A stretch of 64,000 nucleotides of DNA from Littorina saxatilis (lineage: Eukaryota > Mollusca > Gastropoda > Littorinimorpha > Littorinidae), in contig NC_090251.1 of assembly GCF_037325665.1 (NCBI RefSeq), positions 27,312,600-27,376,599 of the forward strand, written 5' to 3'. The notes under the pieces were generated by a model. The model was given only the letters and a program-made list of their open reading frames with translations, was not told the origin of the DNA and ran no database searches. Both the position numbers and the translations under genes were made by a program. Position 1 is the stretch's first letter. Each line of letters begins with the position of its first letter. This document shows, piece after piece, positions 55,959 through 64,000 of this stretch.

Positions 55959-58900
55959 GCGTGTGTGTGTGTAGAGCGATTCAGACCAAACTACTGGACC
56001 GATCTTTATGAAATTTGACATGAGAGTTTCTGGGAATGATATCCCCAGACGTTTTTTTCATTTTATCAATAAATACCTTTGATGACGTCCTATTCGGCTT
56101 TTTGTAAAAGTTGAGGCGGCACTGTCACACCCTCATTTTTCAATCAAATTGATTGAAATTTTGGCCAAGCAATCTTCGACGAAGGTCGGACTTCGGTATT
56201 GCATTTCAGCTTGGTGGCTTAAAAATTAATTAATGACTGGTCATTAAAAATCTGAAAATTGTAAAAAAAATAATTTGTTTTTCTTCTTCTTTTCTTCTTC
56301 TGCGTTCGTGGGCTGAAACTCCCACGTACACTCGTGTTTTTTGCACGAGTGGAATTTTACGTGTATGACCGTTTTTTACCACGCCATTTAGGCAGTCATA
56401 CGCCGTTTTCGGAGGAAGCATGCTGGGTATTTTCGTGTTTCTTTAACCCACCGAACTCTGACAAGATTACAGGATCTTTTTCGTGCGCACTTGGTCTTGT
56501 GCTTGCGTGTACACACGGGGGTGTTTGGACACCGAGGAGAGTCTGCACACAAAGTTGACTCTGAGAAATAAATCTCTCTCCGAACGTGGGGACGAACTCA
56601 CGCTGACAGCGGCCAACTGGATACAAATCCAGCGCGCTACCGACTGAGCTACATCCCCGCCCAAACATTTAGTCAAAACTTTGACTAAATGTAAAAACAG
56701 AAGAAAAGAATTTGGCAAAATGATAAATAGAAATGTTATCGTGTGCAGATGGGTCAAATGCCAGGGGATGAGGCAGAGGGGCCATTGAAAGAGATGTTGG
56801 AGAGATGTCGGGTAAGTGAAACAGTGTTATTCACTGCAGAACATTTCAAGAGATTATTGACATGAAGGAAGTTAAGAAAATGAAATGTTGTTCTTGTCAT
56901 GAGATGCATGGCACATGGATGTATGGTTAGACATTTGTATGTCATCAAAGCAAATATGCTCACTGTGGATTATTTGATTTTTGAAATAAGGAAATACCAT
57001 ACAGAGTTTCATTGTTGTTTTAATGTCTGCAACAGTTCGAGATCTAAATGATTTTCTTTTTTCTTCGAAGTTATTTCTAATTGTACTTGCAATTGGTTCA
57101 TTTGTGCAAAATATGATATTGTCTCAGATAATGTTTGTGTTAGGCAAAAAAAAAAGAAAATAGTTTGTTTACGGTATCCCGACCGACCCTATTTTTTCGC
57201 GCGACCCTAGACTTTTTTTTGGCATTTGGGAAAAATCAAAAAAATAAATTTTTATTTTTTAAAAAAATCTTTGTTTTTTGGCAAAATAACTTAAAAATAT
57301 GTTGTTTTTAAAAAAAAAATCCCGACCTACCGACCCTATTTTTTTTGCCTATGTTACCGTAAACAGACTATTTTTGTTTGTTGGCCTTAGCCTCTATGCA
57401 CCATGACCAAAGCCTATGGATACTCATGCAGTGTCTTCAATTTGAGTAATATTTTTGTGTCTGTTATTGATCTTATTTATCGCATGATATGCACAGAGCA
57501 GCACCTTTGTGGTAGCATTTTGGTATGAACTTCCAATGATTTTGTCAAGATTAAATTATAACTACTGTTTTAGTTTTGTTCTTGGGGTATGTACATACCT
57601 AAGCATTGACGTTGTGTTTAATTGTATTAATAGACTGTTACTAATACTGTTTAGTTGTATATATTCCAAAACTTCATCTCTGTGTTATCAGTCTGTTGTT
57701 GCATTTTGTTTTGTTTTTAAGAAAATGGTTTTGAATCTAAAAATCTATAGGTCAATGTGAGACTCCTCCCCTGCCACAACCCCCCCCCCCCCCCCCCCCC
57801 TTTCAACCCGTCCAGCCCAATCTGCAGGTCAGATTATGAAATTGCATGGTTGTTCCCTTTTCATTCCTTCTAAGAATCCTACACATTGCATCAGAAGCAG
57901 CATCTGCATCTGATGTAGCTGAGGTGTAGCTCATGTAATGTTGGTTGACATATCATGCAGAGCAGCGATACTCACAAGTATTTGATACATTTTGTATACG
58001 TGTATATTTTGACTTATAAAATTATAACATGTACAACTCATGTTGTTTTGTATTAACTGAACTAACCAGATCTGTATCCCAAATTTTTAATCAGTTTACT
58101 TATGTATGGTATGATAGACCATTATTTGTGTCTTTAACATTGTTTTAGGTGACAGTAATCACATATATTCCCAGTGAAGCTGGAGGTATCCCTCGAACGC
58201 TATACTTTAATCGACTTGAGAAATTTTCATACCGCTAATTACACATTAACATGCTTCCATTTGAAACTTCGAGGTCTTCATTGGGGATTGACGCCCGACA
58301 AAAGCTAATTGAAGCCCGACAGAGCGAAGCGACGGAGGGCTTCAATTAGACTTTGGGAGGGCGTCAATCCACGATGAAGACCTCGAAGTTTCAAATGGAA
58401 GCATGTTAATGTCATGGGTGCAACTCTGCCGGCTACATGCCGGCAGCCGGTTTTTGGTTTCATCGGCTGCCGATGTTTTTGTTCCAGGAGAGGGTTTAGT
58501 TTTGCATTTTAAATACTAAAAAAGCTGGACCCCAACTTTTGCCGGTTTTTGGAATTTTCCAGGTTGCACCCATGTAATGTTATTGTAATTCAATCTGACG
58601 ACGATCTCTTTCCTGCTTTCATGCGGTTGTAAACAGACAGAATTGGTTCTGTTCTGTTCACACACTACTTTCAGTCCACCTACCTGCAAGGGTCAAGTCC
58701 CAAGAAATATGTCTCTGTATTCCTATCGTATCACTCTGCTCCTGTTTTGTTTTCTTTCACACACATTTTCCCTTCTTTTTTGACGGGTTTCTGGACAGCA
58801 AACTCTAAAACAAATTCTTATCATCACAAAAGCGATCTTTGGAATTGACTGACGTAGTCCGGAAGAATTCATGCATCAACTTACGTCACGTATTCGACGT

Positions 58901-59470
58901 CATCACTTCGCATACCTTATGGTCTCGGTATTTCGTTGGCCTTCATATTTCCTACTTGTAAAATGACCCTCAAAGCTAACCGAGACTAGTTGAGGCTGTA
59001 TCAATGCGCCTCTCCAGCAGGTTGTTAATGGATTTTTTAGCGAGTGGCTATCGACAATTAATGACCGGTAATTTTTAATGAGTTGGGGCATTCTGACCAA
59101 TCACAGGATCTGTTTCATTAAAACGCAAACTTGATTGAATTACAATACATGATAAAGAAGGATTCGTTGTGCCCGATCAGGGGTTACAGTTGGAGATGGA
59201 AGTTCACCAAAAATTAGGAACATACTAACTAAAATACGGTGGGTGCTATAGGCGCCCCCATTTTTTGAGCAAACGCCACCCAAGGCCGCTTTGGCCGGGT
59301 AGAAATTCCGTAGTTTCCAAGTCTATGGATAAAGCTCGCGCAAGAAGATTACGTCACGGTCGAAAGTCTTTGACGTCAATTAATGCATCATGACGTCATG
59401 CCTCCCTGTAGTCTTTCTCTCTCGCGCGGTGTGTGTGTGTGTGTTCATTTTGTGCACATGTGTTAGTGTT

Positions 59471-59518
<48 letters not shown>

Positions 59519-59819
59519 CATGAGTCTGTACTCATGTGTGTGTGTGAGCCAGTGTGTTGTGTGCATGCGTGCGTATGTAAATGTGTGTGTGTCTGTTTGT
59601 AAGAGAGAGAGAGTGGGTGTGTGTATGTGCGTGTGCGTAAGTGTATGTGTGTGTGTATGTGTGTTTGTTTGTAAAGGTGTGTATGTCCGTCTGTCTATAT
59701 GTGCGTATGGGTGTGTGTTTTGTGTGTATGAAGTTTGTGTGCGAGAGTGAGTGAGTGCGTGTGAGTGAGTGTGTGTGCGTGTGAGACTTGGGGTGTGTGT
59801 GTGTGTGTTTGTGTGTGTG

Positions 59820-59867
<48 letters not shown>

Positions 59868-60027
59868 TGGTTATTTATATGTGTGTGTGCGTGCATGCAT
59901 TCGTGTGTGTGTGTGTTTCTGTGTCTGTGTAAGAGAGAGAGAGAATGTGTATATGCGTGAGTTTGTGTGTAGGGCATATGTTTGTGTGTGAATGAGTGTG
60001 TGTGTGTGTGACTTGGGATGTGTGTGA

Positions 60028-60066
<39 letters not shown>

Positions 60067-63021
60067 CGGATTTGTCCTTCGCTGGGGGTATGCAGTGCCT
60101 TGGCATTGCACTTCTACTTAATTTTTATTTGTTTTTTTTCATGTGTAATAGACCAGTGTTGTGTGTTTTACCTTGATTGAAATTAAAATAACTTATTTTC
60201 TTTCAGTGTATTTGATAAGCAATTTTTTTTATCTGTGTCTTTAAAGGATATTAACTTTTCCTCAGTGTCTTTGACAAACGATGTAAATGTTTTTGTTTAC
60301 TTGTGTGTTTCAAGCCTGACCCGATCGAATCTGTGCTTGCCGGCAACGGGTCGATGCTTATAAAACACCTGCGACACAACTGGTGTAGTGTGATGAGCAT
60401 TGTCAAGGTAGCGGGGAGCTTCCACTTCTTCTTCTTCTGCTACTAACGCTTTTGGTGTTCTGCTTGTGTGTGAACCTTTTCCAGTTAAACGCACACTCCT
60501 TCTTGTGAAAACAGTGCCACTCACCGTTTTAGATCTGGCAAGGCTTCTACATGAAACAACACAATCCCTCTACTTAGTCTCATTCAAAAAATGAACAGTC
60601 TGTGTGCTCTTTGCGCACAATGAGTATTTTTGTATGAATTGACTTCATGAAAGCCATTATAGTGTCTTTTTGACCAAATTAATTCATGACAAATTCTAAC
60701 TCACCACGGCACGCAGTCATGGCAGGGTGTTGATGTTTAGTATGTGTTTAAGTGGAGGGATAGTTTTATCCCTAGTAAAAAGCCTGTCTAGATCTGACAT
60801 GGTGAGCCAAACTGTCTTCATGGGAAAGGAGTGTGCCTTTAATCTCTGCTACTGAGCCCTTCTGGTGTGGGAGTTTGGTCTTGTGCTTAGCTTGTGTGTT
60901 TACCATTTGCGCATTTTATCTTGTCTGCTAAATCAACGCTGGATTTTAATTTTTCTAGTGGGGAGTTTGATTTAATAATATATTGCTTGTGTGTTCATCT
61001 TCTGCATTTAATTATCTCTGCTTCTAATGCTTTCCATGTTCTGATTTTGAACTAAAAAATTAATGCTTTCAGTGTTTTGTAGTAACTAACAAGTACGGTT
61101 TTGTTTGGTTTTGTTACAATCTTTTTTTCATTTCTGGTTTTGCTACGCCTAAATTCTTAGTTTTTGTGTTGTTTTACTGAACGTTGGCATGTTTGCCAAA
61201 TAAGGTGCAATGGGAACTGTTCAGATTTACAAGGTGAGATGTCTCCTGACACAACTTTTTGCTTTGATTTTTTGCTGCAGAGAATTTTGTGTTTTATTGA
61301 AATGTACACAAAAAAGTTCTCTTTTTGGACAGTTCAGAAAAGCAAGATAAGGATTTTCCTGCAATGCTGTCATTACAGTAAGAAAGATAATTTTAAAGTA
61401 ATCTAAGGCAACATGCCAACATGGAGAATCCAAAATTCTTCAAAACAGTTTTGCCCGTTTTGTTTAGTTAGTTATAGTCTTTCAAACAATCCAATAATGG
61501 GGAAACAAACAATAACTCTGCTTTGCCTCGTTTTGCTTTGCTTTGCTTTGCGACTGCGACTGCAGGTGCTGCTTTTTTTCATTTATTTTTTTATTCTTTC
61601 ATTTACCCAACCTGATGCACCTTACTGCACCGCTGTTTTACTGTCACTGAATTGAACAGAAAAAGAATGCTTTCCTTCAGCGTACCAGAAAGGCTTTGGG
61701 TAATGTACTTACTTCCCTTCAGCCTTGTAGTTATAAGAACGCAAAAGACATGACAAAAAACTGATGTGAGTTGTGGATGGTTACCCGACAGTGCGGTGTG
61801 GTGGCTGCTTTTGAAACGGGTCACCCTAAACTTCTCAGCCATCTGCTTGGGAAGACTTGGGCCAGTCTCTCCACAATTGTCAAGGTAAACCAGGCGTCAG
61901 GATAAGCAAGTACAATATGTGGTTTAGGTTTACCTGGGACAGCAAGGTAAAACCCTTTGTCACAGTAATCAGGTGTGATATGATTGAAATTCTATCCGCA
62001 TCTGCAGAGAAAACCATGGTTAATATAACCAAATGGGATATGGGTGAACTTTGCTTAGGACGGCATGGCAGAGAACAGTATGGGTAACATTTTCAAGAGT
62101 TATGCTCAGCTTTAAAGAAAAATGATGATCGAGGCACGCGCTGGTAGCGTTGCTTGTGGTAGAAAAAGTCTAGCTAATAGCAAGAGACGATTTGCTTTCT
62201 TTGGTCAGTGCAAGATATTTTTCAGAAGAGCTTTAATTGTAGCCCAATTTGCTTCAATTGTCAGTCCAAACAAGCTTCACAATTTGCTTGTCAAAGTAGA
62301 GGGGATTGGCCATGCTGAAAAACTGGCTGTCACATAGTAAAACCAGTCATCATTGCTGATGTTACTTTGTGCAAAGCCTCAGTTTGATAAGGCTTTAACG
62401 GTTATTATTGTGGTGGGGGGGGTATCTGTTTGTGTGTGTGTGTGTGTTTAATTCACACCAGTAATTGTTGACCAGAAAAAAATTAACACCACCGTCAGAA
62501 ATTACACAGCACATTCACATTTATGTTCTCCCATGCACTGTGTGAGAGAGTGTGTGTGTGTGTGGTGTGAGAGTACTCTTTACATGTTGTTGGTTTTGTG
62601 TGTGTGGTTGTTGGGTTTGGTTTTTTTTCGGGGGGGGGTGTTGGACAACTGTTAAAATGTTCTTGATAATGTAAATAAGGAAGAGTGTTTGTCTGAGATT
62701 GCATGTTTTTTGTTTGTGATATGTTCACTACCTGTAGAATTACAACATACTCTTTATTGGGGGTGTCAGTATGGTTGTTTTTTTCCTTCCTCTCTCTTTG
62801 CATGTTTATGCATGAACTTGGTCTATATTTAATAATGTGGGAGTCTTCCGTTTGTGCTGGAGCTAACTTTTTTACAATACAGTGTCTACAATCTGTTCTT
62901 TCTCTTGTTTCTATGAATTACTCAAGAAAAAAATGTGTCCATTATTGTCCTCAAACCAGCTTCCTCCACCTCTGTCAAGCACACACACACACACACGCAC
63001 GCACGCACGCACGCGCACACA

Positions 63022-63076
<55 letters not shown>

Positions 63077-63460
63077 TCTGAATTTGAAGCTCTAACGTGC
63101 ATGCGTTCATGTGTGTGCATGTTTGTGTGTGTGTGGCTGTTTGTGTGTGTGAGTGAGTGCATGCGTATGTGTACATGCATGTGTGTGTGTGCTTGTGTGT
63201 GTGACTGAGTGAATGGTCTGAAAAAGAATTTACTGAGTATAAAGTCCTGAATGTCAGCAGAACAACAATGATAAGCTAAATATGCCTTACAGATTTGTTG
63301 TTTGAACTGGCAACATGACTTGTACATGAATGATGCTAACAGATAGTGTATGTCGACACAGGACGGCAAGAACCTGATCCAGCTCGCTATGAGCATAAGC
63401 AGCGATAGCCCGGAGATCATGAACTGCTGTCGCATCCTACAGGAGTACAGAAACACCAGC
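49102..63460 (+). CDS. Ankyrin-repeat protein, 5' part; continues beyond window
   Basis: I assembled GT-AG exons in a single phase (0): 49102-49122, 51822-51917, 52229-52330, 53000-53239, 54678-54773, 55218-55313, 55683-55781, 56749-56811, 60315-60407 and/or 61792-61884, and 63362-63460. The protein starts [19 protein letters not shown]. Clear ankyrin hallmarks are [29 protein letters not shown] and [10 protein letters not shown], and earlier segments ([20 protein letters not shown]) are degenerate ankyrin units. Residues 74-153 form a non-ankyrin insert with a Cys/His cluster (C79, C83, H86, H87, C92) and a basic, Ser/Pro-rich tail. I do not recognise the orthologue. Ankyrin arrays usually mediate protein binding, so a scaffold role is only a guess. 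No stop codon is reached. Confidence 0.85.
51489..51674. mobile_element. Short TIR element, ends TACAGTACTACCTG
   Basis: 186-bp element with inverted ends TACAGTACTACCTG and CAGGTACCACTGTA and TA at both edges, compatible with a Tc1/mariner-type MITE. A related fragment ending CAGGTACCACTGTG is at about 13699-13753. Confidence 0.6.
51822..51917 (+). CDS. Ankyrin gene exon 2
   Basis: 96 nt, phase 0-0. Encodes [19 protein letters not shown] and continues to EIERS. The acceptor follows a strong pyrimidine tract and the donor is TCG|gtatat. The helix-loop-helix spacing resembles an N-terminal capping ankyrin unit. Confidence 0.82.
52229..52330 (+). CDS. Ankyrin gene exon 3
   Basis: 102 nt, phase 0-0, beginning [20 protein letters not shown]. 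The ETDPVNLAI...[11 protein letters not shown] arrangement is a diverged ankyrin repeat. A second in-frame acceptor (ttttagtttcag) would drop the first two residues, F and Q. The donor is CAG|gtaaga. Confidence 0.85.
53000..53239 (+). CDS. Ankyrin gene exon 4, Cys/His insert
   Basis: 240 nt, phase 0-0. Encodes an 80-residue non-ankyrin segment starting [19 protein letters not shown] and ending in a charged stretch ([10 protein letters not shown]). The C-x3-C-x2-HH-x4-C spacing could bind a metal ion, but I know no family with it. A short inverted-repeat element starts 9 bp after the exon end. Confidence 0.85.
53248..53952. mobile_element. Tc1/mariner-type MITE with internal insert
   Basis: Inverted ends TACAGTGGAACCCCCCTTTT and AAGGGGGGGTTCACTGTA with TA edges, in the intron just after ankyrin exon 4. 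The same ends bound the 145-bp copy at 55511-55655. This copy has about 550 bp of extra internal sequence. Confidence 0.75.
54004..54030 (+). CDS. Possible 27-nt microexon
   Basis: The sequence ttttcttcggtag|27 nt|gtgagtaag has a usable acceptor and a near-perfect donor. It would add KKMKSNGYR in frame between exons 4 and 5. It lies in a phase-0 intron, so inclusion keeps the frame. RNA support is not available here. Confidence 0.35.
54678..54773 (+). CDS. Ankyrin gene exon 5
   Basis: 96 nt, phase 0-0: [20 protein letters not shown], continuing to YGATFVDK. Residues [19 protein letters not shown] look like the second half of an ankyrin unit, completed by DG at the start of the next exon. A further AG inside the exon (tccag) would be out of frame. 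Confidence 0.83.
55218..55313 (+). CDS. Ankyrin gene exon 6
   Basis: 96 nt, phase 0-0: [20 protein letters not shown], ending VNVQSN. This is a recognisable ankyrin unit (DGxTxLH...A..LL..G...N). The acceptor is tgtttcag and the donor AAC|gtgagt. Confidence 0.88.
55511..55655. mobile_element. Tc1/mariner-type MITE, short copy
   Basis: 145 bp with inverted ends TACAGTGGAACCCCCCTTTT and AAAAGGGGGGTTCCACTGTA, ending in TA. It lies 27 bp before the start of ankyrin exon 7, so it supplies sequence near that acceptor. Confidence 0.85.
55683..55781 (+). CDS. Ankyrin gene exon 7
   Basis: 99 nt, exactly one 33-residue ankyrin repeat: [20 protein letters not shown], continuing [13 protein letters not shown]. 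It is the closest to the consensus in this gene. The donor is GGG|gtgagt. Confidence 0.9.
55845..56694. mobile_element. TIR element TTACATTTAGTCAA, with nested SINE
   Basis: Inverted ends TTACATTTAGTCAA-GTTTTGACTAAATGTTT, each itself palindromic. The interior has a (TCTG)n/(TG)n stretch and the sequence CCGATCTTTATGAAATTTGA. A SINE (56278-56664) is inserted next to the right end. Lies in the intron before ankyrin exon 8. Confidence 0.75.
56278..56664 (-). repeat. tRNA-derived SINE with (GAA)n tail, copy 2
   Basis: On the minus strand the head reads GGGCGGGGATGTAGCTCAGT then CGGTAGCGCGCTGG, a tRNA-like A-box region, and GTGAGTTCGTCCCC as a B box. The body matches 4367-4733 and the tail is GAAGAAGAA-rich. 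Confidence 0.85.
56749..56811 (+). CDS. Ankyrin gene exon 8
   Basis: 63 nt, phase 0-0: [20 protein letters not shown] plus R. It is shorter than the surrounding ankyrin exons and reads as a half repeat (MGQMPGDEA in place of DGxTPLHLA). The acceptor is gtgtgcag and the donor CGG|gtaagt. It sits just after a SINE nested in an inverted-repeat element. Confidence 0.82.
57144..57386. mobile_element. MITE, TIR GTCTGTTTACGGTAAC, copy 3
   Basis: 243-bp relative of 4084-4336 with TTAG duplications (57140-57143 and 57387-57390). Its interior is in the opposite orientation to copies 1 and 2. Confidence 0.8.
58245..58410. repeat. Foldback hairpin, ~70-bp arms
   Basis: Left arm ATTAACATGCTTCCATTTGA...GGTCTTCAT...GACGCCC...AATTGAAGCCC and the inverted right arm pair almost completely around a short GACAGAGCGAAGCGACGGA loop region. 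No coding capacity. Confidence 0.88.
58413..58574. mobile_element. MITE, TIR CATGGGTGCAAC
   Basis: 162-bp element with inverted ends CATGGGTGCAAC and GTTGCACCCATG and a 6-bp TAATGT duplication (58407-58412 and 58575-58580). It landed at the edge of the foldback at 58245-58410. Confidence 0.82.
59431..60066. repeat. Long TG/GA-rich low-complexity tract
   Basis: About 640 bp dominated by TG dinucleotides with three GA blocks (about 59824-59864, 59934-59943 and 60041-60066). It produces long meaningless open frames on both strands. Confidence 0.92.
60315..60407 (+). CDS. Ankyrin gene exon 9a
   Basis: 93 nt, phase 0-0: [20 protein letters not shown], continuing [11 protein letters not shown]. 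The acceptor is gtttcaag and the donor AAG|gtagcg. It has the same length as exon 9b and ends with the same IVK. Eight of 31 positions are identical without gaps (G10, L15, L19, W23, S25, I29, V30, K31). Confidence 0.75.
61792..61884 (+). CDS. Ankyrin gene exon 9b
   Basis: 93 nt, phase 0-0: [20 protein letters not shown], continuing [23 protein letters not shown] resembles the helix part of an ankyrin repeat, and [12 protein letters not shown] then forms a normal repeat boundary with the next exon. The donor is AAG|gtaaac. The acceptor context (ttacccgacag) is weak. Confidence 0.7.
62980..63073. repeat. (CA)n microsatellite
   Basis: CA repeat with a CGCA-interrupted middle, followed by TG-rich sequence to about 63210. 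Confidence 0.95.
63362..63460 (+). CDS. Ankyrin gene exon 10
   Basis: 99 nt, one 33-residue unit: [20 protein letters not shown], ending EYRNTS. The acceptor is gacacag and the donor AGC|gtgagt. The gene continues to the right of the window. Confidence 0.85.
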
Positions 63461-63543
63461 GTGAGTTGCTCTCTGGTTGATGTCTTGTAACGATATATTA
63501 TTGGCTCATTGCAAAAGTAGAACAGTGGTACCATGTATTATGT

Positions 63544-64000
63544 ACAGGGTGACCCAAAAAAAAGACTACCCAAACAAAACGTCATAAATTGAACAAAAAT
63601 AAAGCAATCTTCATAAAATTTATTTACACACACAAGTAGCCTCTGCATGATTTCAACAGAAAATGTTAGCGTTCTAGCTTGTCTTTCAGGAAAGTTATGC
63701 TCATTCTACAGAACATGCTCCAAATGGCCTCCCCCGGATTTAAATCCCCCAGATTTCTATCTTTGGGGGTTCCTGAAAGATAACGTCTACAGGAACAATC
63801 CACAGACAATCGCAGAACTCAAGCGAGCCATCACAACAACCATTCGTGGAATCTCGCAACAGGAGTGTGTGCGGGTGATTGATAACTTTGCGCGGCGAGT
63901 TCAAGTTTGCCTGAATCGGCGCGGAGGCCATTTGGAGCATGTTCTGTAGAATGAGCATAACTTTCCTGAAAGACAAGCTAGAACGCTAAAATTTTCTGTG
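63544..64000 (+). mobile_element. Mariner-type deletion derivative, cut by window end
   Basis: Starts ACAGGGTGACCCAAAAAAAA, a mariner-like terminal repeat. It keeps the C-terminal part of a transposase (WPPPDLNPPDFYLWGFLKDN, then NFARRVQVCLNRRGGHLEHV, stop at about 63947), with the third catalytic Asp in PPDF. The N-terminal and central transposase are missing. Sequence 63657-63730 returns inverted at 63925-64000, so the element has unusually long inverted arms. Confidence 0.8.

Noticed and set aside
59396-60106. Frame of 236 codons rich in Thr/His/Ser
   Set aside because: Translation of the TG/GA low-complexity tract.

Overview
The window looks like nuclear DNA of a marine mollusc, most likely a gastropod. 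This is inferred from large introns, many tRNA-headed SINEs and MITE-like elements, long minisatellites, and genes of animal type. There are no operons, bacterial signals, CRISPR arrays or functional tRNA/rRNA genes. I recognised no LTR retrovirus, Polinton or other virus-like element.

Two protein-coding genes can be read exon by exon. The first is a Caprin homologue (cytoplasmic activation/proliferation-associated protein) on the minus strand. It has twelve coding exons between 38954 (start) and 11451 (stop), whose phases join into a 733-residue protein. The exons encode an N-terminal coiled-coil/HR1-like region, a G3BP-binding-like motif, a Q/P-rich linker and a C-terminal RGG tail. The linker also carries a clear PAM2-type motif (LNASATEF) that I do not recall in vertebrate Caprins. 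A TCTCGCGAGA element, a CCAAT box and an E-box lie just upstream of the start codon.

The second gene is an ankyrin-repeat protein on the plus strand. It starts at 49102 and runs off the right edge. All its exons are phase 0, and most ankyrin units sit on one exon of 93-99 nt. Two 93-nt exons (60315-60407 and 61792-61884) encode related 31-residue modules and may be alternatives to one another. A 27-nt microexon is possible at 54004-54030.

Layout: 1-10.3 kb is intergenic or unrecognised, with a ~46-bp minisatellite (2430-3788), a 57-bp triplication, a 50-bp tandem array, SINE/LINE-tail copies and MITEs. 10.34-39.1 kb is the Caprin gene, whose introns hold most of the mobile DNA: a Kolobok-type transposon with TTAA target sites nested in a SINE fragment, four near-identical copies of a repeat with nuclear-receptor half-site pairs, a 63-bp minisatellite, and a 45-bp minisatellite that grew out of Caprin's exon-5 splice acceptor and was later split by a 1.9-kb inverted-repeat element. 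39-48 kb is intergenic, with several inverted-repeat elements, a decayed multi-copy gene family (about 44.0-45.7 kb), a SINE, and unexplained coding-like sequence near 47 kb. 48.1-64 kb is the ankyrin gene, with a mariner-type deletion derivative at the right edge.
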